Virus record (IMG/VR): IMGVR_UViG_3300029309_000091
Location: 1-42,278 of that record
Reading direction: 5' to 3' (one strand)
Source: a virus
DNA length: 42,278 nucleotides
Made by a program: the position numbers and the translations under genes. Under the pieces are notes generated by a model. It was not told where the DNA came from and did not search any database. It worked only from the letters and a program-made list of their open reading frames with translations. Positions 30,402-38,006 of this stretch are shown piece after piece. Each line of letters starts with the position of its first letter. Position 1 is the stretch's first letter.

Positions 30402-30599
30402 ATGAATGAATTATTTGTATTAGTAATAACTATGTGGGGAAATGATGGCTCACAATGGTTGTACATAGGCAATCAAATAGTGTTGCAGCAACCAATGACA
30501 CAAGAAGCATGTGAGTATATGGCAAACATGTGGGAATCATTTTATGATAATGAGTATTATAAGATGGTTATAAAATGCCACTTAGCAGGAGATATCTAA
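30402..30599 (+). CDS. Small protein with hydrophobic N-terminus (65 aa)
   Basis: This 65-residue protein has 'MNELFVLVITMWGNDGSQWL' then 'MTQEACEYMANMWESFYDNE' and a 'VIKCHLAGDI' end. The N-terminus could be a signal or membrane segment. The plan is reminiscent of the protein at 24960-25151 (hydrophobic start, central Cys, Cys near the end), so the two may be distant paralogues. Unknown function. Confidence 0.5.
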   Translation: MNELFVLVITMWGNDGSQWLYIGNQIVLQQPMTQEACEYMANMWESFYDNEYYKMVIKCHLAGDI

Positions 30600-30766
30600 T
30601 GAACAGATTAGAAGAATGGATAAAAAAATTACTAACATTTTGGATGAATAAAGACGAGATGACAGACCCATCTATGGACAATGTACTTAGGTTTGTTATC
30701 ATGTCTGTATTTGCCATTGGATTTTACATGACTGTAGTAGCATTTTGGGAGAAGTTTTTATGGTAA
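30599..30766 (+). CDS. Small single-pass membrane protein (55 aa)
   Basis: From ATG at 30599, sharing a base with the previous stop, it encodes 55 residues. A charged N-terminal helix (MNRLEEWIKKLLTFWMNKDE) is followed by one membrane segment (VLRFVIMSVFAIGFYMTVVA) and ends WEKFLW. An upstream ATG at 30575 is unlikely because it overlaps the previous gene by 25 nt. Function unknown; possibly linked to the next membrane protein. Confidence 0.5.
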   Translation: MNRLEEWIKKLLTFWMNKDEMTDPSMDNVLRFVIMSVFAIGFYMTVVAFWEKFLW

Positions 30767-31041
30767 AAGTATATAATTTAATTATGGATAGTGCAAAGAA
30801 CCCACTATCTAACATACCTGATATAAATACTAGGCACATGATAATGCAAATATTAGCTTGGATGTGGTGTATTATATTCAGTATGTATCTAGGTTCTATT
30901 GTTGCCTTTGGTATTAGTGCAATCATACACACACTATTACTAGCAGGTATCTTTATAACTGTGGCTATGTTTGAAACTGCCAAGCGTAGACCACAATACT
31001 TTGGTGGACTTGGCAGAGGTAATGGAGGTGAGCATGAGTAG
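30760..31041 (+). CDS. Two-pass membrane protein (93 aa)
   Basis: From ATG at 30760 (GGAGAAG upstream; an earlier ATG at 30745 is possible) it encodes 93 residues. Two membrane segments (QILAWMWCIIFSMYLGSIVA and SAIIHTLLLAGIFITVAMF) are followed by 'ETAKRRPQYFGG', a tail seen in phage membrane proteins. It ends 'GGEHE', because the Shine-Dalgarno of the next gene is inside its own 3' end. Function unknown. Confidence 0.55.
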   Translation: MVKVYNLIMDSAKNPLSNIPDINTRHMIMQILAWMWCIIFSMYLGSIVAFGISAIIHTLLLAGIFITVAMFETAKRRPQYFGGLGRGNGGEHE

Positions 31042-31219
31042 ATATACAGATGACCAGATAGCTGAGACTTGCATGAAATGTGTGGATGATTGGGATATGG
31101 AAACACTATTGCGTTTTGCATATGATGAGATGTACCATCACTACACAGAGGTAGCAAAGGAAGATAGCCTTGATGCGTTTATGCAGGAGTTTTTAGATGC
31201 AGGAGGTGAGCATGAATGA
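31034..31219 (+). CDS. Acidic helical hypothetical protein (61 aa)
   Basis: From ATG at 31034 (Shine-Dalgarno GGAGGTG inside the previous gene) it encodes a 61-residue acidic protein starting MSRYTDDQIAETCMKCVDDW and ending GGEHE. A longer frame from 30971 has no ribosome binding site. It has two Cys in a C-x-x-C spacing (CMKC). No family recognised. Confidence 0.5.
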   Translation: MSRYTDDQIAETCMKCVDDWDMETLLRFAYDEMYHHYTEVAKEDSLDAFMQEFLDAGGEHE

Positions 31220-31355
31220 AGAACTATTAGATATTGTGGATTCACTTGAGCGATGTTATGAATCATGGCGAGAGCAAGTGGTAGGTATATTAGATGAAGA
31301 AGATACAGATATTGTAAAAGGAGATGTGAATGAGCAACCCATTAATAATAACTAG
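31212..31355 (+). CDS. Micro-protein, acidic (47 aa)
   Basis: This 47-residue frame is preceded by the same GGAGGTGAGC-ATG block as the previous gene. It begins MNEELLDIVDSLERCYESWR and is acidic and helical. It overlaps the next gene's start (31330) by 26 nt. No family recognised. Confidence 0.45.
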   Translation: MNEELLDIVDSLERCYESWREQVVGILDEEDTDIVKGDVNEQPINNN

Positions 31356-31515
31356 AATACAAACAGAATCTGAGGAAGAGATGGACACTAGAGTTAAGAT
31401 GTACTTTGACACATACCCAAAACAAGGTTACATGACTTATATTAAGAATACATATTATGACCCACGTGTTTGTATGCACGTTACTGAAGTAGCAAGACTA
31501 TCGAGTTGCGACTAA
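31330..31515 (+). CDS. Small hypothetical protein (61 aa)
   Basis: This 61-residue protein starts MSNPLIITRIQTESEEEMDT and contains 'VKMYFDTYPKQGYMTYIKNT'. It is mixed in composition, with two Cys near the end. It overlaps its upstream neighbour and shares a base with the start of a tiny hydrophobic frame. Unknown. Confidence 0.45.
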   Translation: MSNPLIITRIQTESEEEMDTRVKMYFDTYPKQGYMTYIKNTYYDPRVCMHVTEVARLSSCD

Positions 31516-31583
31516 TGTTAGAATTAGTTATACTCTATATTTGGATATGTATTTTTTATAGTTTATATAGGAGTAGGTTATGA
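31515..31583 (+). CDS. Tiny hydrophobic leader-like frame (22 aa)
   Basis: ATG at 31515 shares one base with the previous stop. The frame encodes a 22-residue hydrophobic peptide MLELVILYIWICIFYSLYRS and two more residues, and its stop overlaps the integrase start by 4 nt. The GGAG for the integrase lies inside it. It may be a coupling peptide or a spurious frame. Confidence 0.3.
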   Translation: MLELVILYIWICIFYSLYRSRL

Positions 31584-32452
31584 TGTTACAAGATTTTATA
31601 GAAGAGTATAAAAACTCTATTGAATACAAAGACTTACGAGACAAAACTAAACAACATTATAATTACATGTTGAGATGTGTTGTAAACTATTTTGAAGATT
31701 TAGATAGTGTCAATTTTTTGACAACTAAAAAATGTAAGTTAGCTTATGATGAATGGTGTGGTACAGGTGTACCAACTGCTAATCACATGATAGCAGTATG
31801 TAATGTTGTTATGAATTATGCAGTTAGGATGGAACACATACCTGTAAATCCTTTTGCAGCAGTTAAGAAAAGGTCTAGCAAAAGTAGAAAAGTTGTGTGG
31901 ACACCTGACCAAGTAACACACTTGTTAAGTTACGCATACAGTAATTATAAGTGGCGCAACATAGGATTAATAGCACAGATGGCATACGAATGGTGTCAAC
32001 GTGTGGGTGATATGAGACTACTTACATGGAGTAGCATAGATTTTGATAAGAAAAGATGTTCAATACAGCAAAGTAAGAGAAGAGCAGAAGTATTTTTACC
32101 TATTAGTGATGACTTACTTGAGATGTTGACTCAACAACATGATGATTTTGGTTTTCAGGAGTATGTAGTGCCTAGACCTAATCCTTATGGTGGTAAGTTT
32201 ATACCTTATAGTATTTTTAAACTGTCAAAATTCTCTAGGGAATTGATAAATGAAGCAGGTTTGCCATCTGAACTAAGGTTATCTGACTTACGTAGGACAG
32301 GAACAACAGAAATGGTTGAAGCAGGAGTCGGGATAGCACAAATTATGTCGGTTACAGGACATGCTAATCCACAATCTGTTAAACCTTACATAAAAAATAC
32401 GTACGACAGCGCAAATTATGCCTTGACAGCTAGGCGAAATCGTGATATATGA
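31580..32452 (+). CDS. Tyrosine recombinase (integrase)
   Basis: This 290-residue protein has an N-terminal SAM-like core-binding domain (about 1-105) and a catalytic domain with R141 in WCQRVGDM, K about 166 in SKRRAEV, R238 in SDLRRTG, H261 in TGHANPQ and tyrosine Y270. The histidine of the usual HxLR motif is replaced by S235. It could integrate the phage or resolve dimers. It sits in the replication arm, and no repressor or attachment site is obvious nearby. Phages of this type usually appear lytic, so its role is open. Confidence 0.85.
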   Translation: MMLQDFIEEYKNSIEYKDLRDKTKQHYNYMLRCVVNYFEDLDSVNFLTTKKCKLAYDEWCGTGVPTANHMIAVCNVVMNYAVRMEHIPVNPFAAVKKRSSKSRKVVWTPDQVTHLLSYAYSNYKWRNIGLIAQMAYEWCQRVGDMRLLTWSSIDFDKKRCSIQQSKRRAEVFLPISDDLLEMLTQQHDDFGFQEYVVPRPNPYGGKFIPYSIFKLSKFSRELINEAGLPSELRLSDLRRTGTTEMVEAGVGIAQIMSVTGHANPQSVKPYIKNTYDSANYALTARRNRDI

Positions 32453-32488
32453 ATATTAAATGCCGACAAGAAAGGAAATATATATAAT

Positions 32489-33229
32489 ATGTTAAATATA
32501 TTAAATGATATAGATGTTGGTATTGGTGAGACTATTAGAACTAATTGTCCTGTATGTAAAGGATATAATACTTTTACTGTAACCAATGACATGGGTAAGT
32601 TAATGTGGAATTGTTACAAAGCTAGTTGTGATGTGAAAGGAAATCAAAAAACTATTTTAACTGTTGACCAATATAGGAGAAGTAAAAAACAAGAAAAGAT
32701 TTTTGTTATGCCTGATTACATTGTTCCTCATAGAAATAGAGGACACGTATTAGATTTCTTACATAAGTGGGATATAACATACGCAATGAATGGATTATTG
32801 TATGATGTACGTGAGGATAGAATTGTATTCCCTGTAATGTATGATGGTGTTCCTGTCGATGCTACTGGTAGAGCGTTGGCAGCATGGCGACAACCTAAGT
32901 GGAAGCGATATGGTTTCTCTCCTTTCCCATATCGTTATGGCTCTGGTGATGTCGCAGTTGTGGTTGAGGACTGTGTTAGTGCTGTAGTGGCAGGTAATGT
33001 TGAAGGTTTTGTTGGGGTTGCATTGCTTGGAACTAGTTTGTTCGATACACATAAACAGATACTTTCACAGTTCTCAACTGTGCTAATAGCACTTGACCCA
33101 GATGCTTTAACAAAGTCTATTAAGATTAGTAAAGAGATAGAAAACTCTAAGGTGTTGAATTTAAAGAATGATTTAAAGTATAAAGTAAAGGATGACATAG
33201 ATATGATGATACAGTTAGGTGGTGTGTAA
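32489..33229 (+). CDS. DNA primase (T7 gp4-like primase domain)
   Basis: This is a 246-residue protein. The N-terminal zinc ribbon has C20 and C23 (NCPVC) and C42 and C47 (NCYKASC). It is followed by a TOPRIM-like part with 'VVVEDCVSAVVAG' (E), 'GVALLGTSLF' and 'LIALDPDALTKSI' (D). It would make RNA primers on the lagging strand. It is separate from the helicase, unlike T7, and is followed by it with a one-base overlap. Confidence 0.85.
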   Translation: MLNILNDIDVGIGETIRTNCPVCKGYNTFTVTNDMGKLMWNCYKASCDVKGNQKTILTVDQYRRSKKQEKIFVMPDYIVPHRNRGHVLDFLHKWDITYAMNGLLYDVREDRIVFPVMYDGVPVDATGRALAAWRQPKWKRYGFSPFPYRYGSGDVAVVVEDCVSAVVAGNVEGFVGVALLGTSLFDTHKQILSQFSTVLIALDPDALTKSIKISKEIENSKVLNLKNDLKYKVKDDIDMMIQLGGV

Positions 33230-34452
33230 TGGAAAATGTTTTATTACGTACCTTAATGAACAAAGATTTTTATGACAATCACAAAGGTGATAGATGTCCT
33301 GAAGCATTGTTCTCTGCTGATGGTAAAAAGATTAAAAGAACTATTGATTGCATGGTTGAAAGATATAGAAGAGATGTATTACCAGAGGAAGTACAGATGT
33401 ATTTTATATCTGAGAATCCATCTCTTACTACTGCACAGATGCATCAGTATGACGCACTCTTTCATTCCATAAAGAATGAACAACCTATGGGTACTGATGT
33501 AGCAAATGATGTGCTTTCTAAGCTGTTTCGTAAGCATGTAGGCGATGAACTAGTTAACTTGGCAGTAGACCTATCAAATGGTGACATCACCACTCTGCAA
33601 CCTTTAAATGACTTATTAAATAAATACAATGAAGATTTTACACCTACTGTAAAAGTAGAATGGAATGATACATCATACGATACAATTATGGATATGCTTG
33701 AGGAACACTCTCGTTGGAAATTTAATCTACCTACCATAGCACAAGTTGTAGCAGGTATTAATTCAGGTATGTTAATTGAGGTAGGTGCTAGACCTAATAC
33801 AGGCAAGACTTCTTTTCACGCTAGTATATTAGCAGGTCCGAAAGGTTTTCTTCAGCAAGGAGCAAAATGTTTGGTGCTTGTTAATGAAGAGAAGTATGAT
33901 AGGGTAGCCAGAAGATATGCATCTGTTGCCTCAAACTATTCAGAAGATGAACTAAAAGTGGATAGAGAATTAGGAAGGAAAGCATATGAAAGCATACCTA
34001 ATCTAACTATCCAAGATAGTACAGGTAGAAATATGAGTTGGGTTGAAAGTGTTTGTAAGGAATACAAACCTGACATCGTAGTTCTTGATATGGGTGATAA
34101 GTTTGCTACGATGCATGGTTATACCAGACAAGATGAAGCATTAAAAGCAAACGTAATACATGCACGACAGATAGGAAAGGAGTATAACTGTGCAATATTT
34201 TATATGTCACAACTGTCAGCAGATGCTGAAGGTAAGACAGTATTGAACCAAAGTATGATGGAAGGTTCTAAAACAGGTAAAGCTGCTGAAGCTGACTTGA
34301 TGTTATTGATTGCTGCAAATCCTGCAATCGGTAGCAACTCAGATAACAATGACCCACAAAGACACATTAACATTGTGAAGAACAAGTTGTCTGGTTGGCA
34401 TGGCAGATTAGTATGTAACATTGATAATATAACAGGAAGGTATAGAGTATGA
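33229..34452 (+). CDS. Replicative DNA helicase (DnaB/gp4-type)
   Basis: This is a 407-residue RecA-fold helicase. It has an N-terminal helical region (1-150), Walker A in GARPNTGKTSF (about residues 186-196), a 'CLVLVNEEKYDR' strand, Walker B-like 'PDIVVLDMGDKF', and 'NCAIFYMSQLSADAEG' as the H3/H4 loops. The C-terminal 'GSKTGKAAEADLMLLI' and 'KNKLSG' complete the motor. It works as a hexamer with the primase just upstream to unwind DNA at the fork. Confidence 0.88.
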   Translation: MENVLLRTLMNKDFYDNHKGDRCPEALFSADGKKIKRTIDCMVERYRRDVLPEEVQMYFISENPSLTTAQMHQYDALFHSIKNEQPMGTDVANDVLSKLFRKHVGDELVNLAVDLSNGDITTLQPLNDLLNKYNEDFTPTVKVEWNDTSYDTIMDMLEEHSRWKFNLPTIAQVVAGINSGMLIEVGARPNTGKTSFHASILAGPKGFLQQGAKCLVLVNEEKYDRVARRYASVASNYSEDELKVDRELGRKAYESIPNLTIQDSTGRNMSWVESVCKEYKPDIVVLDMGDKFATMHGYTRQDEALKANVIHARQIGKEYNCAIFYMSQLSADAEGKTVLNQSMMEGSKTGKAAEADLMLLIAANPAIGSNSDNNDPQRHINIVKNKLSGWHGRLVCNIDNITGRYRV

Positions 34453-34637
34453 TAACAATATTAGGAATAGTAGTAGTAGCGTTGTTTAGTAATGAGAGCG
34501 CAGTATTTATAGATAAACTAGAAGAAAATATGAACAATGGATATAAGTGGGAGTATGTAGGTAAACAGGATGTAGTTAATCCTGAGTATGCAATTCCTCT
34601 TGGAGACAAAGTATATTTTCAACATATAAAAAGATAA
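34449..34637 (+). CDS. Small protein with hydrophobic N-terminus (62 aa)
   Basis: This 62-residue protein has 'MITILGIVVVALFSNESAVF' as a possible signal segment, then 'KLEENMNNGYKWEYVGKQDV'. Its start overlaps the helicase stop by 4 nt. It sits between helicase and endonuclease VII. No family recognised. Confidence 0.5.
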   Translation: MITILGIVVVALFSNESAVFIDKLEENMNNGYKWEYVGKQDVVNPEYAIPLGDKVYFQHIKR

Positions 34638-34640
34638 CTT

Positions 34641-35093
34641 ATGGAAGAGTGTTACGTCTGTAATAACTGTGGCGTTGAACAACCTAAAGAAAATTTTAAT
34701 GCATTAAAATCTGGAGAGATAAAAAGAAAGTGTAAGTCTTGTAACAATGGACAAAAAAGAATACTAACTAAACTAAGAAAGCAATATCCTTATCCTTATT
34801 GTGGTGAAAATGTTTCTCTTCCAAATTGGTTTAGGTCTAGTGTCCATAGTTACACACACTCTCCAGATTATAAATGTCCTATTTGTGAAAAAACTATGCA
34901 AGAATTATATTTAAAAAAACAAATAAGATTAAAAGTGTGGGTGCTAGACCATTGCCATAAAACTAATACCTTTAAAGGTTGGTTGTGTCATAACTGTAAT
35001 ACTAAAATAGGAAATGAAAATAAACAATTTTTTAAAAATGCAATTAGTTATTTAGAAAAACACGAGGAAAGAATTAATGAAAGTAACACTTGA
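34641..35093 (+). CDS. Endonuclease VII-like (HNH) nuclease
   Basis: This 150-residue protein has the T4 endonuclease VII pattern 'LDHCHKTNTFKGWLCHNCNT' (about residues 98-117), with D-H as the metal site and paired Cys 'YKCPIC' and 'LCHNC' as the zinc site. An extra N-terminal CxxC pair (CNNC and CKSC) makes it longer than the core. It would cut branched DNA, Holliday junctions or mismatch loops during packaging. It overlaps the polymerase start by 17 nt. Confidence 0.85.
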   Translation: MEECYVCNNCGVEQPKENFNALKSGEIKRKCKSCNNGQKRILTKLRKQYPYPYCGENVSLPNWFRSSVHSYTHSPDYKCPICEKTMQELYLKKQIRLKVWVLDHCHKTNTFKGWLCHNCNTKIGNENKQFFKNAISYLEKHEERINESNT

Positions 35094-37119
35094 TATAGAA
35101 ACAAACACGTCAGAAAAAAATGGTAAACTACACCTTGATCCTTTTGAAGCAAACAATTGTTTAGTAATGGTTGGTCTTATGTCAGATACAGGTCAAAAAG
35201 AATGTTACGTATTTGACCATGATGTTTCTTCACCTACTCCGAAAGGTTTTGATTTTGTTCAAGAGTGGTTAGATAAAGCTACTGTATTAATATGTCACAA
35301 TGCATCATTTGAATTAGCTTGGTTATGGGAGTGTGGTTTTAAATACGATGGTCCTATATGGGATACCATGTTAGTAGAGTATGTATTACAACGTGGAGAT
35401 AAACAAGGAAGTTTAAGTTTATCAGCGTGTGCTGAAAGACACAACTTAACTCGTAAGTTAGATACTCTTAAACAATACTATGATAAAGGTTATAGAACAA
35501 GTGAGATACCAGTAGATGAATTAAAAGAATATTGTATGACTGATGTAAAAGCTACTCAAGAGTTGTCAGATTTACAGTGGAATAAGTTAAATACAAAAGA
35601 GTATTCATCGCTTATTAAGACAGTAGATTTAACTAACTCTTTGTGTAAAGTACTATCACATATGTATATCAATGGTATTAAAGTTGATTTAAATAAACTA
35701 CAAGAAGTTAGAAAGGAGTATGAACAAGAAAAAGAACAGTTAACAAAAGAACTATATAAAGAAACTCAAGATTTAATGGGAGACACTAAGATTAATTTAA
35801 GTAGTCCTGAACAATTATCTTGGGTAGTGTATTCAAGAAAACCACAAGACAAAAATGTGTGGGCTAATTCGTATGGTGAATACATGAGAGATAGAGAGTG
35901 GCGAGACTTAATCAGATTACAAACAGATGTAGTGTACAAAACACTGGCTGAAAAATGTAATATCTGTAATGGAAAAGGATATGTTCGTAAAACTAAAAAA
36001 GATGGCACACCATATGCAAAAGATAATAAGTGCATTGCTTGTAAAGCAGATGGTTTTATATACAACAGTACCAAACAAGTTGCAGGATTAAAGTTTATGC
36101 CACCCTCTTCTAAGTGGGCTAGTGCAAATGGATTTAGTACAGGTAAAGATAGCTTAAAACATTTAGAAAGGCAAGCTAAGTCAAGAGGTATGACAAAAGC
36201 AGAATCTTTTCTGTCAAAAGTTATTAGGTTAAATGCTGTTGAATCTTACATATCAACTTATGTAACTGGTATTGAAGCATTCACTAAGCCAGATGGTATG
36301 CTCCATGTTAGCTTAATGCAACATAGAACTGCCACTGGCAGGTTGTCAGGTTCTAATCCTAATATGCAGAACATGCCTAGAGGTGGTACGTTCCCTGTTA
36401 AGAGAGTGTTTGTATCACGATGGGAAGATGGTAAAATAATGGAAGCTGACTTTGCACAACTTGAGTTTCGTGTAGCAGCATTCCTTTCACAAGATGGAGT
36501 TGCAATTGAAGAAGTTAAAACAGGTTTTGATGTTCATAGTTACACTGCCAAAGTTATTAGTAACGCTGGTCAGAAGACGAGTCGCCAAGAAGCAAAAGCA
36601 CATACATTCGCGCCACTTTACGGAGCAACAGGATTTGGACGCACGTCTGCTGAAGCTGCATATTATGAACACTTCACAGAAAAATACGAGAAAATCGGGG
36701 TATGGCATTCCCGATTGGCTGAAGAGGCTTTAACTAACAGGTGTATCACAGTGCCATCTGGTAGACAATATTCTTTTCCAAAGGTACAACGCAGACCTAA
36801 TGGCAGTGTGACACACTTTACTAACATAAAAAACTATCCTGTACAAGGATTTGCTACAGCAGATATAGTTCCTTTAGCGATGATACATATACATACTTTG
36901 CTACAAAATTTTAAGTCATGTATTGTAAATACAGTACACGATAGTATAGTAATAGATGTTCATCCAGATGAAGAGAAAGGTGTAGTAGAGGTTATTAATA
37001 AAACAAATAGAGAATTAATAGATTTGATTAATTCAAAGTGGGAAATAGACTTTAATGTGCCTCTATTATTAGAAGCAAAAATAGGTAAAAATTGGCTTGA
37101 CACAAAAGACATTGTGTGA
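35077..37119 (+). CDS. Family A DNA polymerase with DnaJ-like zinc insert
   Basis: This is a 680-residue polymerase. The 3'-5' exonuclease has D6 and E8 (LDIETN), 'CHNASFELAW' and 'YCMTDVKATQE'. Between exonuclease and palm lies an insert with C294, C297 (CNICNGKG) and C319, C322 (CIACKADG), like the DnaJ central zinc domain. The polymerase has 'TGRLSGSNPNMQNMP', motif A with D458 (EADFAQLEFR), motif B 'RQEAKAHTFAPLYGATGFGR' and motif C 'VHDSIV' with D622. The residue after D622 is Ser instead of the usual Glu. It copies the phage genome. This insert is known from HMO-2011-type phages. Confidence 0.92.
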   Translation: MKVTLDIETNTSEKNGKLHLDPFEANNCLVMVGLMSDTGQKECYVFDHDVSSPTPKGFDFVQEWLDKATVLICHNASFELAWLWECGFKYDGPIWDTMLVEYVLQRGDKQGSLSLSACAERHNLTRKLDTLKQYYDKGYRTSEIPVDELKEYCMTDVKATQELSDLQWNKLNTKEYSSLIKTVDLTNSLCKVLSHMYINGIKVDLNKLQEVRKEYEQEKEQLTKELYKETQDLMGDTKINLSSPEQLSWVVYSRKPQDKNVWANSYGEYMRDREWRDLIRLQTDVVYKTLAEKCNICNGKGYVRKTKKDGTPYAKDNKCIACKADGFIYNSTKQVAGLKFMPPSSKWASANGFSTGKDSLKHLERQAKSRGMTKAESFLSKVIRLNAVESYISTYVTGIEAFTKPDGMLHVSLMQHRTATGRLSGSNPNMQNMPRGGTFPVKRVFVSRWEDGKIMEADFAQLEFRVAAFLSQDGVAIEEVKTGFDVHSYTAKVISNAGQKTSRQEAKAHTFAPLYGATGFGRTSAEAAYYEHFTEKYEKIGVWHSRLAEEALTNRCITVPSGRQYSFPKVQRRPNGSVTHFTNIKNYPVQGFATADIVPLAMIHIHTLLQNFKSCIVNTVHDSIVIDVHPDEEKGVVEVINKTNRELIDLINSKWEIDFNVPLLLEAKIGKNWLDTKDIV

Positions 37120-37125
37120 TATAAC
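37097..37125 (+). promoter_or_regulatory. Sigma70-type promoter for the SSB/nuclease genes
   Basis: TTGACA (37097-37102), 17-bp spacer, TATAAC (37120-37125) with TG one base before the -10. The spacer contains ACACAA-N6-TTGTGT (37100-37117), an inverted repeat overlapping the -35. It overlaps the polymerase stop codon and begins about 60 nt before the next gene. It separates replication genes from the recombination and nucleotide genes. Confidence 0.78.
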
Positions 37126-37157
37126 TACAAAACTTTTTAACGATAGGAGTAAAATAT

Positions 37158-38006
37158 ATGAATGGTAACTTAGCAGTAATAAATACTGATGACTATGCAG
37201 CAATGGCAAAAATGATGGGCATTGCGTATGATACAGATAGCGAATCTAAATCTTCTTTAGCTAGATTTAAAGTAAATAAAAAACCTTTACATGGTGAAAC
37301 TGAACTAAATGGTAAAATAGTAAAAGCAGAAATTTTATCTGGTGGTTTTGAATTACAAAATGGTACTACAGTTTATTCAGAGACTGCTGTTTTAAGACCT
37401 TTTATTCAGCGTTTCATGTATCAAAAGTATGACCCAAATAATAATAATTATATTAAAACTTTAATGGCAGATTCTTTTAATATAGATTTGAAAGATACCA
37501 ATGGTGGTTTTAATTGTGGCAAACCTTCTGGTTGGATAGAAGATTTTGATGCGTTGCCTCAAGAAACTAAAGACTTGTTACGTTCTATTAAACGTACACG
37601 TGTTGTATATGGTGTAGTAACTATGTCAGATGCTATAACTGAGAGTGGTGATTCACATCCTGTTAAAGACATACCTTGTATTTGGGATGTAGATACTAAA
37701 GAAGGTTTTAAAAATATGGGTAGTGTGTTTTCAAAACTAAATAGGATGAAGCGTTTACCTATGTTGCATAATATAAACTTAACCACTGCAAAAAGAGACT
37801 TACCAACAGGTAACTCTTACTTTGTTCCAGTGCCTGAGTTAGATATGAAATCCTCCATTGAGATTGGTGATGATGACCAACAGTTGTTTACTTCTTTTAT
37901 GGAGAACATTGAATCTCATAATGCATATGTTTTATCTGAGTGGAACAAACATAACAAACCTGACGTAGAAGGTTTTGTTGATGTATCAGATGTTGAGGAT
38001 GCTTAA
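37158..38006 (+). CDS. Putative single-stranded DNA-binding protein
   Basis: This 282-residue protein has an OB-like start (residues 1-120 with GETELNGKIVKAEIL and FELQNGTTVYSETAVLRPFI). It ends in an acidic tail (DVEGFVDVSDVEDA), the signature of SSB proteins such as T7 gp2.5. It follows the polymerase and precedes exonuclease and endonuclease I, as in T7-like replication modules. It has no catalytic motif. It would coat single strands and recruit partners by the tail. Confidence 0.6.
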   Translation: MNGNLAVINTDDYAAMAKMMGIAYDTDSESKSSLARFKVNKKPLHGETELNGKIVKAEILSGGFELQNGTTVYSETAVLRPFIQRFMYQKYDPNNNNYIKTLMADSFNIDLKDTNGGFNCGKPSGWIEDFDALPQETKDLLRSIKRTRVVYGVVTMSDAITESGDSHPVKDIPCIWDVDTKEGFKNMGSVFSKLNRMKRLPMLHNINLTTAKRDLPTGNSYFVPVPELDMKSSIEIGDDDQQLFTSFMENIESHNAYVLSEWNKHNKPDVEGFVDVSDVEDA

